Part shown: in pieces, positions 8,808 through 17,087 of the stretch | How positions within the stretch are numbered: the first letter of the stretch is position 1 | Layout of the letters: each line of letters starts with the position of its first letter | From: Scandinavium sp036271055 | Lineage (GTDB): Bacteria > Pseudomonadota > Gammaproteobacteria > Enterobacterales > Enterobacteriaceae | Length of the DNA: 64,000 nt | Assembly: GCF_036271055.1 (NCBI RefSeq) | Contig: NZ_DATBBJ010000027.1 | Span: forward strand, 186,001-250,000 | Direction of reading: 5' to 3' | Notes under the pieces: model-generated | What the model saw: only the letters and a program-made list of their open reading frames with translations | Databases searched by the model: none | Told to the model about the DNA's origin: nothing | Translations under genes and position numbers: made by a program

Positions 8808-9483
8808 TGCGTTTGCTGCGCTGGTGCTGTGCGCAGGGCAAGCCAATGCGGCAGTGAATATCGATCGCACGCGGCTTATTTTTTCTTCGTCCGATGCAGT
8901 GCAGTCGCTGAATTTATCCAACGATGGCGACACGCCGATGTTGATACAGGCGTGGACCGATAACGGAGATGCAGACTCATCACCGGACAGCAGCAGTACG
9001 CCAGTGGTGGTCATCCCGCCAGTCTTTCGCATGCTGCCCGGAGAACTGCGCTCGTTGCGGCTGATGCTGAGCTCACGCCAGACGCTTCCGACGGACAAAG
9101 AGAGTCTGTTCTGGCTGAATGTCTACCAAATTCCGCCGAATACCCAGGCCACAAGCGGCAGCTCGCGCAAAGTTATTTTGCCGTTGCGCCTGCGTTTGAA
9201 AGTGTTAATTCGCCCCACCGGGTTGGCAGCGCCAAAAGAAAGTGACGAACAGCAGCTGCGTTTCACGCTTAACGGCAATCAATTACGGATTGAAAACCCG
9301 ACACCGTGGTTTATGAGCCTGACCGTTCACCCCGGAGCGCAAAAAGCCGTTGGCGGGCTGATGGTTGCGCCGAAGGCCGGGCTGGACGTGCCGCTCAGCG
9401 CCCCGCTCACCACCGGGGAAAAAGTGGTTTATGACGTGAACACGGATTCAGGCAATGCGCGCAGTTACAGCGTGTCGCCATAG
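8773..9483 (+). CDS. Second periplasmic fimbrial chaperone
   Basis: A 236-residue PapD-family chaperone. A signal peptide (AALVLCAGQANA) is followed by AVNIDRTRLIFSSSD. The chaperone signature TLPTDKESLFWLNVYQIPP, the domain-2 motif NPTPWFMSLT and the short F1-G1 region match the first chaperone, but the proteins are clearly diverged and not a recent duplication. It overlaps the adhesin gene by 35 bases, so the two are translationally coupled, and it may be dedicated to the adhesin. Last gene of the operon. Confidence 0.9.
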   Translation: MRSCKWWSVFSSAFAALVLCAGQANAAVNIDRTRLIFSSSDAVQSLNLSNDGDTPMLIQAWTDNGDADSSPDSSSTPVVVIPPVFRMLPGELRSLRLMLSSRQTLPTDKESLFWLNVYQIPPNTQATSGSSRKVILPLRLRLKVLIRPTGLAAPKESDEQQLRFTLNGNQLRIENPTPWFMSLTVHPGAQKAVGGLMVAPKAGLDVPLSAPLTTGEKVVYDVNTDSGNARSYSVSP

Positions 9484-9540
9484 AGAAACTAAGCAGGGAA
9501 AGGGATAAGAAAAAAAGGGAGTGTTGAGGTGTGGGGTTTG

Positions 9541-9572
9541 GCCCCTTCCCAGTGTGGAAGGGGCTTTTTTTT
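9541..9572 (+). terminator. Terminator of the fimbrial operon
   Basis: Perfect 9-base arms GCCCCTTCC (9541-9549) and GGAAGGGGC (9556-9564) with a 6-base loop, followed by eight T. It ends one base before the bglX stop on the opposite strand. The T-run serves only the plus strand; bglX has no T-run of its own here. Confidence 0.92.
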
Positions 9573-9573
9573 A

Positions 9574-11871
9574 TTACTGCAGTTCGAACTCGCCCTGCTT
9601 CACGCGGGCAGAATCGACGCCGATAAAGACGTTGAATTTGCCAGGCTCTGCGGCGTATTTCATCTGCTGATTCCAGAACTTCAGCGCGTTGACGTCAATT
9701 GGGAAGCTGACGGTTTGGGTTTCACCCGCTTTCAGCGTCACTTTCTTGAAGCCGCGCAGCTGTTTCACCGGACGACTCATCGACGCGGTCACGTCCTGCA
9801 CATACATCTGCATTACCGTCGCACCGTCACGTTTGCCGGTGTTGGTCACATCGACGCTGGCGGTCACACTGCCATCTGCCTTCATCGTTGGCGAAGACAG
9901 TTTCACGTCAGAAACGCTAAAGGTGGTGTAGCTCAGGCCATAACCGAACGGATACAACGGGCCGTTGGCTTCGTCAAAGTAACGTGACGTGTATTTGTTC
10001 GGCTTGTCGGCGTTATACGGACGACCTGTGTTCAGGTGGCTGTAATAGGTTGGGATCTGGCCGACAGAACGCGGGAAGGACATCGGCAGTTTACCCGACG
10101 GGTTATAATCGCCGAATAGCACGTCTGCAATCGCGTTACCGCCTTCTGTACCTGCAAACCAGGTTTCCAGCATCGCGTCTGCTTGTTGATCTTCCTGCAC
10201 CAGCGTCAGCGGACGGCCGTTCATCAGCACCAGCACCAACGGTTTACCGGTCGCTTTCAGCGCGGCAATCAGGTCTTTCTGGCTCTGCGGAATGTTGATA
10301 TCGGTGCGGCTTGAGGCTTCGTGCGCCATGCCCTGCGCTTCACCCACCACTGCGACAACAACGTCAGACTGCTTCGCGGCAGCAACCGCTTCGTCAATCA
10401 TCGCCTGCGGAGAACGGGTATCCACTTTTACGGCTTCTTCATACAGATTGAGGAAGCTAACAATGTCTTTGTCGTTAGTGATGTTTGCGCCTTTGGCGTA
10501 AATCACTTTGGCGTTATCGCCCACCGCCGTTTTGATCCCGTCGAGCACCGGCACCGACTGGTCGGCAACGCCTGCAGCAGACCAACTGCCCATTACGTCA
10601 CGTTTGCTATCAGCCAGTGGGCCAACCACCGCGATAGTGCCGGACTTTTTCAGCGGCAGCGTGTCGAGGCGGTTTTTCAGCAGAACCAGACTTTCGCGCG
10701 CCACCTGACGGGCATCCTGACGATGCAAACGGCTTTCGGCATTCGTGTCTTTCGGATCAGACTCTTTCGGCCCGAGATGGCTATACGGATCGTTAAACAG
10801 CCCCATATCATATTTGACGTTCAGAACGTGACGTGTCGCGTCGTCGAGTTCCGCCATCGTCACCTTGCCGCTCTTGATAAGACCCGGCAGGTATTTGCTG
10901 TAATACTCGTCGCTCATGCTCATGTCGATACCGGCTTTCAGCGCCACACGCACTGCATCTTCCGGATCGGAGGCTGTGCCATGCTTGATCAACTCTTTGA
11001 TAGCACCGTGATCGGAAATCGTGATCCCTTTGAAGCCCCATTGGTTACGTAGGACATCTTTGAGCAGCCATGCATCGGATGTCGCGGGCGTGCCATTCAG
11101 GGAATTCAGAGCGACCATCACCCCGCCGCTGCCGGCATCAAGACCTGCTTTATACGGCGGCATGTAATCATTGAACAGACGTTGTGGGCTCATGTCGACG
11201 GTGTTGTACTCTTTCCCGCCTTCAACCGCGCCGTACGCAGCGTAGTGTTTAACGCTGGTCATTACCGAATAGCGGTCTGCCGGGCTTTTGCCCTGCATCG
11301 CTTCGACCATGGTTTTACCCATCATCGACGTCAGGTAAGTGTCTTCCCCGAAACCTTCGGAGCCACGACCCCAACGTGGATCGCGTGACACATCAACCAT
11401 CGGTGCCCAGGTCATATTCAGGCCGTCATCGGCAGCTTCATACGCAGAAATGCGCCCCACGGTACGCACCGCGTCGAGGTTGAATGAAGAGGCAAGGCCG
11501 AGGCTAATCGGGAATACTGTGCGCTGCCCATGCACCACATCGTAGGCAAAGAAGAGAGGAATTTTCAGGCGGCTAAGCTGCATCACCTGATCCTGCATGG
11601 CGCGGATATCTTCACGCGTCACGGTGTTGAAAATCGCCCCAACCTGACCGTCTTTAATCATCTCGCGAATGGCTTCTTTTGGATTATCCGGGCCAACACT
11701 TATCAGGCGCAACTGACCGATTTTCTCATCGACGGTCATTTTTTTCAGCAAACCGGTCACAAACGCATCGCGCGCCTGCTGCGTCAGCGGATGGTTGCCG
11801 AACATCTCGTCGGCAAGCGCAGGTTGCAGCGCAAGGCTCACGGCCACGCCTACAGAACAAAGCCATTTCAT
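9574..11871 (-). CDS. bglX: Periplasmic beta-glucosidase BglX
   Basis: Glycoside hydrolase family 3 beta-glucosidase, 765 residues, the same length as E. coli BglX. Signal peptide MKWLCSVGVAVSLALQPALA. The catalytic nucleophile Asp lies in GITISDHGAIKEL, and the acid/base region and C-terminal fibronectin type III-like domain (VDVTNTGKRDGATVMQMYVQD) are intact. The ATG at 11871 is chosen because the signal peptide begins there; an upstream extension to 11982 is not protein-like. It cleaves beta-linked glucosides in the periplasm. Convergent with the fimbrial operon; in E. coli its neighbour there is osmF. Confidence 0.96.
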   Translation of the reverse strand: MKWLCSVGVAVSLALQPALADEMFGNHPLTQQARDAFVTGLLKKMTVDEKIGQLRLISVGPDNPKEAIREMIKDGQVGAIFNTVTREDIRAMQDQVMQLSRLKIPLFFAYDVVHGQRTVFPISLGLASSFNLDAVRTVGRISAYEAADDGLNMTWAPMVDVSRDPRWGRGSEGFGEDTYLTSMMGKTMVEAMQGKSPADRYSVMTSVKHYAAYGAVEGGKEYNTVDMSPQRLFNDYMPPYKAGLDAGSGGVMVALNSLNGTPATSDAWLLKDVLRNQWGFKGITISDHGAIKELIKHGTASDPEDAVRVALKAGIDMSMSDEYYSKYLPGLIKSGKVTMAELDDATRHVLNVKYDMGLFNDPYSHLGPKESDPKDTNAESRLHRQDARQVARESLVLLKNRLDTLPLKKSGTIAVVGPLADSKRDVMGSWSAAGVADQSVPVLDGIKTAVGDNAKVIYAKGANITNDKDIVSFLNLYEEAVKVDTRSPQAMIDEAVAAAKQSDVVVAVVGEAQGMAHEASSRTDINIPQSQKDLIAALKATGKPLVLVLMNGRPLTLVQEDQQADAMLETWFAGTEGGNAIADVLFGDYNPSGKLPMSFPRSVGQIPTYYSHLNTGRPYNADKPNKYTSRYFDEANGPLYPFGYGLSYTTFSVSDVKLSSPTMKADGSVTASVDVTNTGKRDGATVMQMYVQDVTASMSRPVKQLRGFKKVTLKAGETQTVSFPIDVNALKFWNQQMKYAAEPGKFNVFIGVDSARVKQGEFELQ

Positions 11872-12083
11872 CTTATATTCTCTCTCTTCACACCGGGTAT
11901 CTCGGCAAAAGCCTGCCAAAAAACAGCAGTTTGCCATAAGCATGCGGTACGCGCGAACACAATGAAATGGCGCTGCTCTCAATTTTCACCGATTTCCTGC
12001 ATGAAATTGTCATACAAAGCGCTATCCTTGAGTCATTATAAAAAACGCTTTACCGCACTTTCCGCATCACAAGGAGTGAGAAG

Positions 12084-13847
12084 ATGTCTTCCACAACAAC
12101 CACTGATAACACCTCTTTTCTGTCTGAATTGACCCGTCTGGTGGGCCATTCACACCTGCTGACCGACCCGGCCAAAACCGCCCGCTATCGCAAGGGCTTC
12201 CGTTCAGGCAATGGCGATGCGCTTGCCGTTGTCTTCCCCGGCACGCTGCTTGAACTGTGGCGCGTGCTGAGCGCCTGTGTACAGGCCGACAAAATCATTC
12301 TGATGCAGGCCGCCAACACCGGCCTGACCGAAGGCTCTACGCCAAACGGCAACGATTACGACCGCCAGATTGTGATTATCAGTACCTTGCGTCTGGATAA
12401 ACTGCATCTGCTCGACGAAGGTCAGCAGGTACTGGCATATCCTGGCACGACGCTCTATTCCCTCGAAAAAGCGCTAAAACCTTTTGGCCGTGAGCCACAT
12501 TCGGTGATCGGTTCGTCATGTATTGGCGCATCGGTGATCGGCGGGATCTGTAATAACTCCGGGGGGTCGCTGGTGCAGCGTGGCCCGGCGTACACTGAAA
12601 TGTCGCTGTTTGCGCGTATTACCGAAGACGGCAGACTACAGCTGGTTAACCATCTGGGCATCGATCTGGGTGAAACGCCCGAGCAGATCCTCAGCAAGCT
12701 GGATGACGATCGCCTGAAAGACAGCGATGTGAAGCACGATTCCCGCCACGCGCACGATCACGACTATGTGACCCGTGTGCGTGATGTCGATGCTGACACG
12801 CCGGCACGCTACAACGCGGATCCGGAACGTCTGTTTGAGTCCTCCGGCTGTGCCGGGAAACTGGCGGTTTTCGCCGTTCGTCTCGACACATTCGAAGCCG
12901 AAAAACGCCAACAGGTGTTTTATATCGGCACCAATCAGCCAGCGGTGCTGACTGAAATTCGTCGTCATATGCTGGCGAATTTCGCCCATCTGCCGGTTGC
13001 CGGGGAATACATGCACCGCGACATTTACGATATCGCGGAACAGTACGGCAAAGACACCTTCCTGATGATCGACAAGCTCGGCACCGACAAAATGCCGTTC
13101 TTCTTCACCATGAAGGGCCGTACCGACGCGATGCTGACGAAAGTACCGCTGTTTAAACCCCACTTCACCGACCGCTTTATGCAGAAACTGGGGCATGTCT
13201 TCCCGGCGCATCTGCCAGAACGCATGAAAAGTTACCGTAACCAGTATGAGCATCATTTGATGCTGAAAATGGCAGGCGACGGTATCGACGAAGCGCAAAC
13301 GTGGCTGAGCGAATACTTCAAAACAGCGGAAGGCGCATTCTTTGCCTGTACGCCAGAAGAAGGCAGCAAAGCGTTCCTACATCGTTTCGCCGCAGCAGGC
13401 GCGGCGATTCGCTATCAGGCCGTTCATTCAGATGAAGTGGAAGACATTCTGGCGCTGGATATCGCATTGCGTCGCAACGACAACGAATGGTTTGAAAAGC
13501 TGCCGCCGGAAATCGACAGCCAGGTCACCCACAAGCTCTACTACGGCCACTTTATGTGTCACGTGTTCCATCAGGATTACATCGTGAAGAAAGGCGTGGA
13601 TGCGCATGAATTGAAAGAACAAATGCTGACGCTGCTGCGTGAGCGCGGCGCACAATATCCTGCCGAACACAACGTAGGCCATCTTTATGAAGCGGCCGAC
13701 ACCTTAAAACAGTTTTATCGTGAAAATGACCCGACCAACAGCATGAACCCCGGCATTGGTAAAACCAGTAAGCAGAAATATTGGGGAGAAGGCCACACGT
13801 CCGAACAAGCCGATAACGTAACTGAAACAGCAGCCCCCCTAAAATAA
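12084..13847 (+). CDS. dld: Quinone-dependent D-lactate dehydrogenase Dld
   Basis: Peripheral inner-membrane FAD enzyme that oxidises D-lactate to pyruvate and passes electrons to quinone. At 587 residues it is about 16 longer than E. coli Dld, the surplus being a polar C-terminal tail after NPGIGKTSK. The FAD-binding segment (GTTLYSLEKALKPFGREPHSVIG, in part; SSCIGASVIGGICNNSGG) and the membrane-binding D-lactate dehydrogenase domain (HDYVTRVRDVDADTPARYN; KLYYGHFMCHVFHQDY) are clear. AAGGAGTGAGAAG precedes the ATG. Followed by a perfect palindrome at 13895-13918. Confidence 0.96.
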   Translation: MSSTTTTDNTSFLSELTRLVGHSHLLTDPAKTARYRKGFRSGNGDALAVVFPGTLLELWRVLSACVQADKIILMQAANTGLTEGSTPNGNDYDRQIVIISTLRLDKLHLLDEGQQVLAYPGTTLYSLEKALKPFGREPHSVIGSSCIGASVIGGICNNSGGSLVQRGPAYTEMSLFARITEDGRLQLVNHLGIDLGETPEQILSKLDDDRLKDSDVKHDSRHAHDHDYVTRVRDVDADTPARYNADPERLFESSGCAGKLAVFAVRLDTFEAEKRQQVFYIGTNQPAVLTEIRRHMLANFAHLPVAGEYMHRDIYDIAEQYGKDTFLMIDKLGTDKMPFFFTMKGRTDAMLTKVPLFKPHFTDRFMQKLGHVFPAHLPERMKSYRNQYEHHLMLKMAGDGIDEAQTWLSEYFKTAEGAFFACTPEEGSKAFLHRFAAAGAAIRYQAVHSDEVEDILALDIALRRNDNEWFEKLPPEIDSQVTHKLYYGHFMCHVFHQDYIVKKGVDAHELKEQMLTLLRERGAQYPAEHNVGHLYEAADTLKQFYRENDPTNSMNPGIGKTSKQKYWGEGHTSEQADNVTETAAPLK

Positions 13848-13894
13848 TAGGGAGTAGTGTATTGCGGCTTAACTCCGATTACAGTAAGCCAAAA

Positions 13895-13918
13895 GGTCAG
13901 AGAAACGTTTCTCTGACC
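13895..13918. repeat. Perfect 24-base palindrome downstream of dld
   Basis: The half-site GGTCAGAGAAAC is followed at once by its exact complement, with no spacer. As RNA it folds to a 9-base stem with a 6-base loop. No T-run follows on the plus strand; on the minus strand a run of four T follows. It lies 47 bases after the dld stop and 23 bases before the acetyltransferase start. Confidence 0.8.
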
Positions 13919-13941
13919 CGGCAGACTGGGGAGTTAACATC

Positions 13942-14496
13942 ATGTCAGCGGTTGATGTGTTATACGGCGCAGAAGTGGACATTCGCGAAGCAAAGCCTGA
14001 CGATGCGCATGCGATTGCCGCCCTGTATGCCTGGCATGTATTAAACGGTCGCGCCTCTTTTGAGGAAACGCCCCCTTCGGTTGATGAAATGCGCGAACGA
14101 ATGAGCGCCGTCAGTAAACAGGGTCTGCCCTGGCTGGTGGCGCTGTATCGAGGCATTATCGTCGGCTATTGCTACGCCAGTCAGTATCGCCCTCGCCCCG
14201 CCTACCGTTTCACTATTGAAGAGTCTATCTATGTTGATGCCAGCATGGCCGGGCGTGGCATAGGCAGTTCGTTGCTGGCGCGTCTGATTGAGCAGTGCGA
14301 ACAGGGGCCCTGGCGACAAATGCTGGCGGTGATTGGCGACGGGAACAATAACGCCGGTTCGCTGCGGCTGCATAAAAAACACGGTTTTGAAGTGGCGGGC
14401 CAACTGCGTAGCGTGGGGTATAAATTGGGAGACTGGCGGGATACGTTGATTGTACAGCGTCCACTCAATGACGGTGACTGGACGCTGCCGGAGTAA
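13942..14496 (+). CDS. GNAT family N-acetyltransferase (phosphinothricin/methionine derivative type)
   Basis: A 184-residue acetyl-CoA-dependent N-acetyltransferase of the Pat/MnaT group. It opens VDIREAKPDDAHAIAALYAWHV, the usual N-terminal motif, and contains SFEETPPSVDEMRERM, the core acetyl-CoA loop region around YVDASMAGRGIGSSLLARLIEQ (Q/RxxGxG/A-type), and the C-terminal LHKKHGFEVAGQLRSVGYKLGDW that marks the family. Relatives acetylate phosphinothricin, methionine sulfone or sulfoximine; the actual substrate is unknown. E. coli K-12 has no gene at this spot between dld and pbpG, so this is an accessory insertion. Base composition is like the neighbours. Confidence 0.88.
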   Translation: MSAVDVLYGAEVDIREAKPDDAHAIAALYAWHVLNGRASFEETPPSVDEMRERMSAVSKQGLPWLVALYRGIIVGYCYASQYRPRPAYRFTIEESIYVDASMAGRGIGSSLLARLIEQCEQGPWRQMLAVIGDGNNNAGSLRLHKKHGFEVAGQLRSVGYKLGDWRDTLIVQRPLNDGDWTLPE

Positions 14497-14510
14497 TTTC
14501 CTGGCTCATT

Positions 14511-14567
14511 GCCCGGCGGTGCTGCGCTTGCACGGGCTTACAAAACCTCATGCCAGCGCCGCCGGGC
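14511..14567. repeat. REP/BIME-type palindromic repeat
   Basis: GCCCGGCGG at 14511-14519 and CCGCCGGGC at 14559-14567 are exact complements, with a further GCTTGCACGGGC in between. This matches the GC-rich repetitive extragenic palindromes of enterobacteria and lies between two convergent genes, the usual site. Confidence 0.8.
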
Positions 14568-14577
14568 AACGCGCTTA

Positions 14578-15522
14578 TCAATCTGCCTGGGTTACTGGCT
14601 CCGCATTCACAATGGCGTTCGCCATTTGCGCTTCTTTCTGTTTCTTGTAGCTCAGCGCCGCTGGCGGTACGGGCATCACTTTACCGGTTTCAACCCAGGT
14701 ACGCAGACGACTGGCATCCGCAAAATGGGTGTATTTACCGAATGCATCCATCACGACCATTGCTACCGGACGATTGTTCATCACTGTGCGCATCACCAGG
14801 CAATGGCCTGCCGCATTGGTAAAGCCGGTTTTCGTCAGCTGGATATTCCAGTTTTCGCGGTACACCAGATGGTTGGTATTGCGGAACGGCAGCGTGTAGT
14901 TCGGGCTGCTGAAGGTCGCCATGTCTTCTTTGGTGGTGCTCAACTGACCAATCAGCGGGTATTGTTTGGTGGCAATCAGTAGTTTGGTGAGGTCACGCGC
15001 GGTCGACACATTGTGAATCGACAGCCCGGTCGGCTCGACATAACGAGTGTGGGTCATGCCCAGCGATTTTGCTTTCGCATTCATGGCGCGAATAAATGCG
15101 TCGTAGCCACCCGGATAATGATGCGCCAGGCTCGCCGCAGCACGGTTCTCAGAGGACATCAGCGCCAGCAACAGCATATTTTTGCGGCTGATATGGCTGT
15201 TCAGGCGTACGCGCGAATAAATCCCTTTCATCTCTGGCGTCTGGCTGATGTCGACGCTCAGCACTTCATCCAACGGCAGATGGGCGTCCAACACCACCAT
15301 CGCGGTCATCAGTTTGGTTATCGACGCAATTGGTCGCACCAGATCGGGTTCGCTGGCGTAGATAACTTTGTTGGTATTCAGATCGACAATCATCGCACTA
15401 CCAGAGGCGATATCGGGTTGCGATGCACTCGCAGCCACAGCGGTTTTAGCACTCGCCTGAGGCGCAAAAGGTACAGCCAGCATCAGCGCGAGGCTGAGCA
15501 CGGAAATTCGGAATTTTAGCAT
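14578..15522 (-). CDS. pbpG: D-alanyl-D-alanine endopeptidase PbpG (penicillin-binding protein 7)
   Basis: Periplasmic low-molecular-weight PBP of 314 residues that cleaves D-Ala-meso-DAP cross-links in peptidoglycan. A signal peptide ends at APQASA. The three serine-acyltransferase motifs are present: SITK (S-x-x-K), SEN in MSSENRAAA, and KTG in LTKTGFTNAAG. Length matches E. coli (310-313). Same order as in E. coli between dld and yohC, apart from the extra acetyltransferase. Confidence 0.95.
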   Translation of the reverse strand: MLKFRISVLSLALMLAVPFAPQASAKTAVAASASQPDIASGSAMIVDLNTNKVIYASEPDLVRPIASITKLMTAMVVLDAHLPLDEVLSVDISQTPEMKGIYSRVRLNSHISRKNMLLLALMSSENRAAASLAHHYPGGYDAFIRAMNAKAKSLGMTHTRYVEPTGLSIHNVSTARDLTKLLIATKQYPLIGQLSTTKEDMATFSSPNYTLPFRNTNHLVYRENWNIQLTKTGFTNAAGHCLVMRTVMNNRPVAMVVMDAFGKYTHFADASRLRTWVETGKVMPVPPAALSYKKQKEAQMANAIVNAEPVTQAD

Positions 15523-15696
15523 CGTGAGAGTCTGGTAATTATTTACGCAAGTTATGGGTTCGGGGCATTTGTTCGCACGTCAACAAACGCGAGCCGAAGC
15601 ATCATACCGCGCCAGAGCTTTCTTGTGCCATAAGATAATCGTGAATAAATGCTGCATAGCTGGCGATGAAATCATCAACGCCAGCTATAAGTTAAA

Positions 15697-16284
15697 TCAG
15701 AATAACCGATAGCCGTAGCCCCAAAGGATCACGGTCAGCGCCAGCAGCACTTCCAACACTAATACGCCTATCGCCAGCGTCGAACTGGCAAAACTCATCC
15801 CCTCTTCCCGGTTGATGCCGAGGAACGTTGGAATACCGATATACAGCAGATAGCCGGTGTAGCAGAGCGCAACAGCGCCCACCAGCACACACAGCCATAC
15901 CAACGGATAGAGCGCGACAAGTCCGCTGAGAAATATCGGCGTGGCGACATACCCGGCAAACACCATACAACGTTTAAGCGACGGTCTTTGCGGATAGTTC
16001 CGCGCCATCCACCAGATAACCCGCCCCATCACCGCAACGCCCCCCAACATCAGCGCATAAAACAGCACCGCCAGCGCGAAGCCAGTGAACAGCGACAGTT
16101 TTACCGTCGTGCCATCACCAAAGTTCCAGCCAATCTGCGTGGTGCCAATAAATGCGCAAACGACTGGCACCGCCGCCATCGCCAGAACATGATGAGTATA
16201 GTGATGCGAGACCGTTTCGTTCTCGCTCTGAATAACATGCATTTCACGATCGGGATGGGAAAAAAGTCCCCAGACATGGTTCAT
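15697..16284 (-). CDS. yohC: Yip1-domain inner membrane protein YohC
   Basis: A 195-residue polytopic inner-membrane protein of unknown function with about five membrane spans, nearly identical in motif to E. coli YohC (MNHVWGLFSHPDREMHVI at the start, LTVILWGYGYRLF at the end). Conserved REM and HHYTHH stretches precede the first span. A Yip1 family domain is assigned to this protein group; no reaction is known. Confidence 0.93.
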   Translation of the reverse strand: MNHVWGLFSHPDREMHVIQSENETVSHHYTHHVLAMAAVPVVCAFIGTTQIGWNFGDGTTVKLSLFTGFALAVLFYALMLGGVAVMGRVIWWMARNYPQRPSLKRCMVFAGYVATPIFLSGLVALYPLVWLCVLVGAVALCYTGYLLYIGIPTFLGINREEGMSFASSTLAIGVLVLEVLLALTVILWGYGYRLF

Positions 16285-16458
16285 AAAGCCCCCTCTTCAC
16301 GGCTTCGTACTGCACGCTGTAAGTATAATGCAGACTGGCGATTATATTTTGTACAACGTAAAAAAGTACCCGGCGGTGACTCGCCCGTTGCCTGGTGATT
16401 GTCATTCAGGGGTGTATGCTTAAAGGACTTAGCGTTCCAGGGAGACAATAAAACCTGT

Positions 16459-17037
16459 ATGGATATCAATAATCTGATTAGTCACTACGGCTATGCGGCA
16501 CTGATTGTTGGGGCTCTGGCAGAAGGTGAAACCGTCACGTTGCTCGGCGGTGTGGCGGCCCACCAGGGTTTACTGCGTTTCTGGCTGGTCGTGGTTTCAG
16601 TGGCACTCGGCGGCATGATTGGCGATCAGGTGCTTTACCTGCTCGGACGCCATTTCGGCGGTCGGCTGCTCAAACGCTTTTCCCGTCATCAAAAGAAAAT
16701 CCGCAAAGCGCAGCGACTGATTCAGGAGCGGCCCTGGTTATTCGTGATTGGCAGTCGTTTTATGTATGGCTTTCGGGTCATCGGTCCGGTGTTGATTGGC
16801 GCCAGCCGTCTGCCACCGAAGATCTTCCTGCCGCTGAATATTTTTGGCGCGATCGTGTGGGCCTTACTGTTTACGACGTTGGGCTATCTCGGGGGCGAAG
16901 TTGTCGGCCCGTGGCTGCATCATTTGGATCAACATATCAAACACTGGGCGTGGCTAATTATCGTGGTGATCGCCGTGATCGCGGTGCGCCTGTGGTTTAA
17001 GCATCGGGATCGTACGTCATCAGAATCGGACGAGTAA
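16459..17037 (+). CDS. yohD: DedA family inner membrane protein YohD
   Basis: A 192-residue DedA/VTT-domain membrane protein. The signature runs from EGETVTLLGGVAAHQG (residues 21-36), through GGMIGDQVLYLLGRHFGGRLL, to RFMYGFRVIGPVLIGASRLPPKIFLPLNIF, which holds the conserved Arg and Gly-Pro-Gly-like turn. DedA proteins are linked to lipid flipping or proton-coupled transport and envelope integrity. The start is set at 16459 because length and N-terminus (MDINNLISHYGYAAL) then match E. coli; the frame is open for 20 more codons upstream without similarity. Confidence 0.94.
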   Translation: MDINNLISHYGYAALIVGALAEGETVTLLGGVAAHQGLLRFWLVVVSVALGGMIGDQVLYLLGRHFGGRLLKRFSRHQKKIRKAQRLIQERPWLFVIGSRFMYGFRVIGPVLIGASRLPPKIFLPLNIFGAIVWALLFTTLGYLGGEVVGPWLHHLDQHIKHWAWLIIVVIAVIAVRLWFKHRDRTSSESDE

Positions 17038-17054
17038 AACGACGTCGGTTAAAC

Positions 17055-17079
17055 GCCCGGCGGCGCAAGCTTGCCGGGC
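17055..17079. repeat. REP palindromic repeat
   Basis: GCCCGGC and GCCGGGC enclose a short GC-rich core with an AAGCTT centre, in the gap between convergent yohD and yohF. Typical REP unit. Confidence 0.8.
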
Positions 17080-17087
17080 AAAAGACA

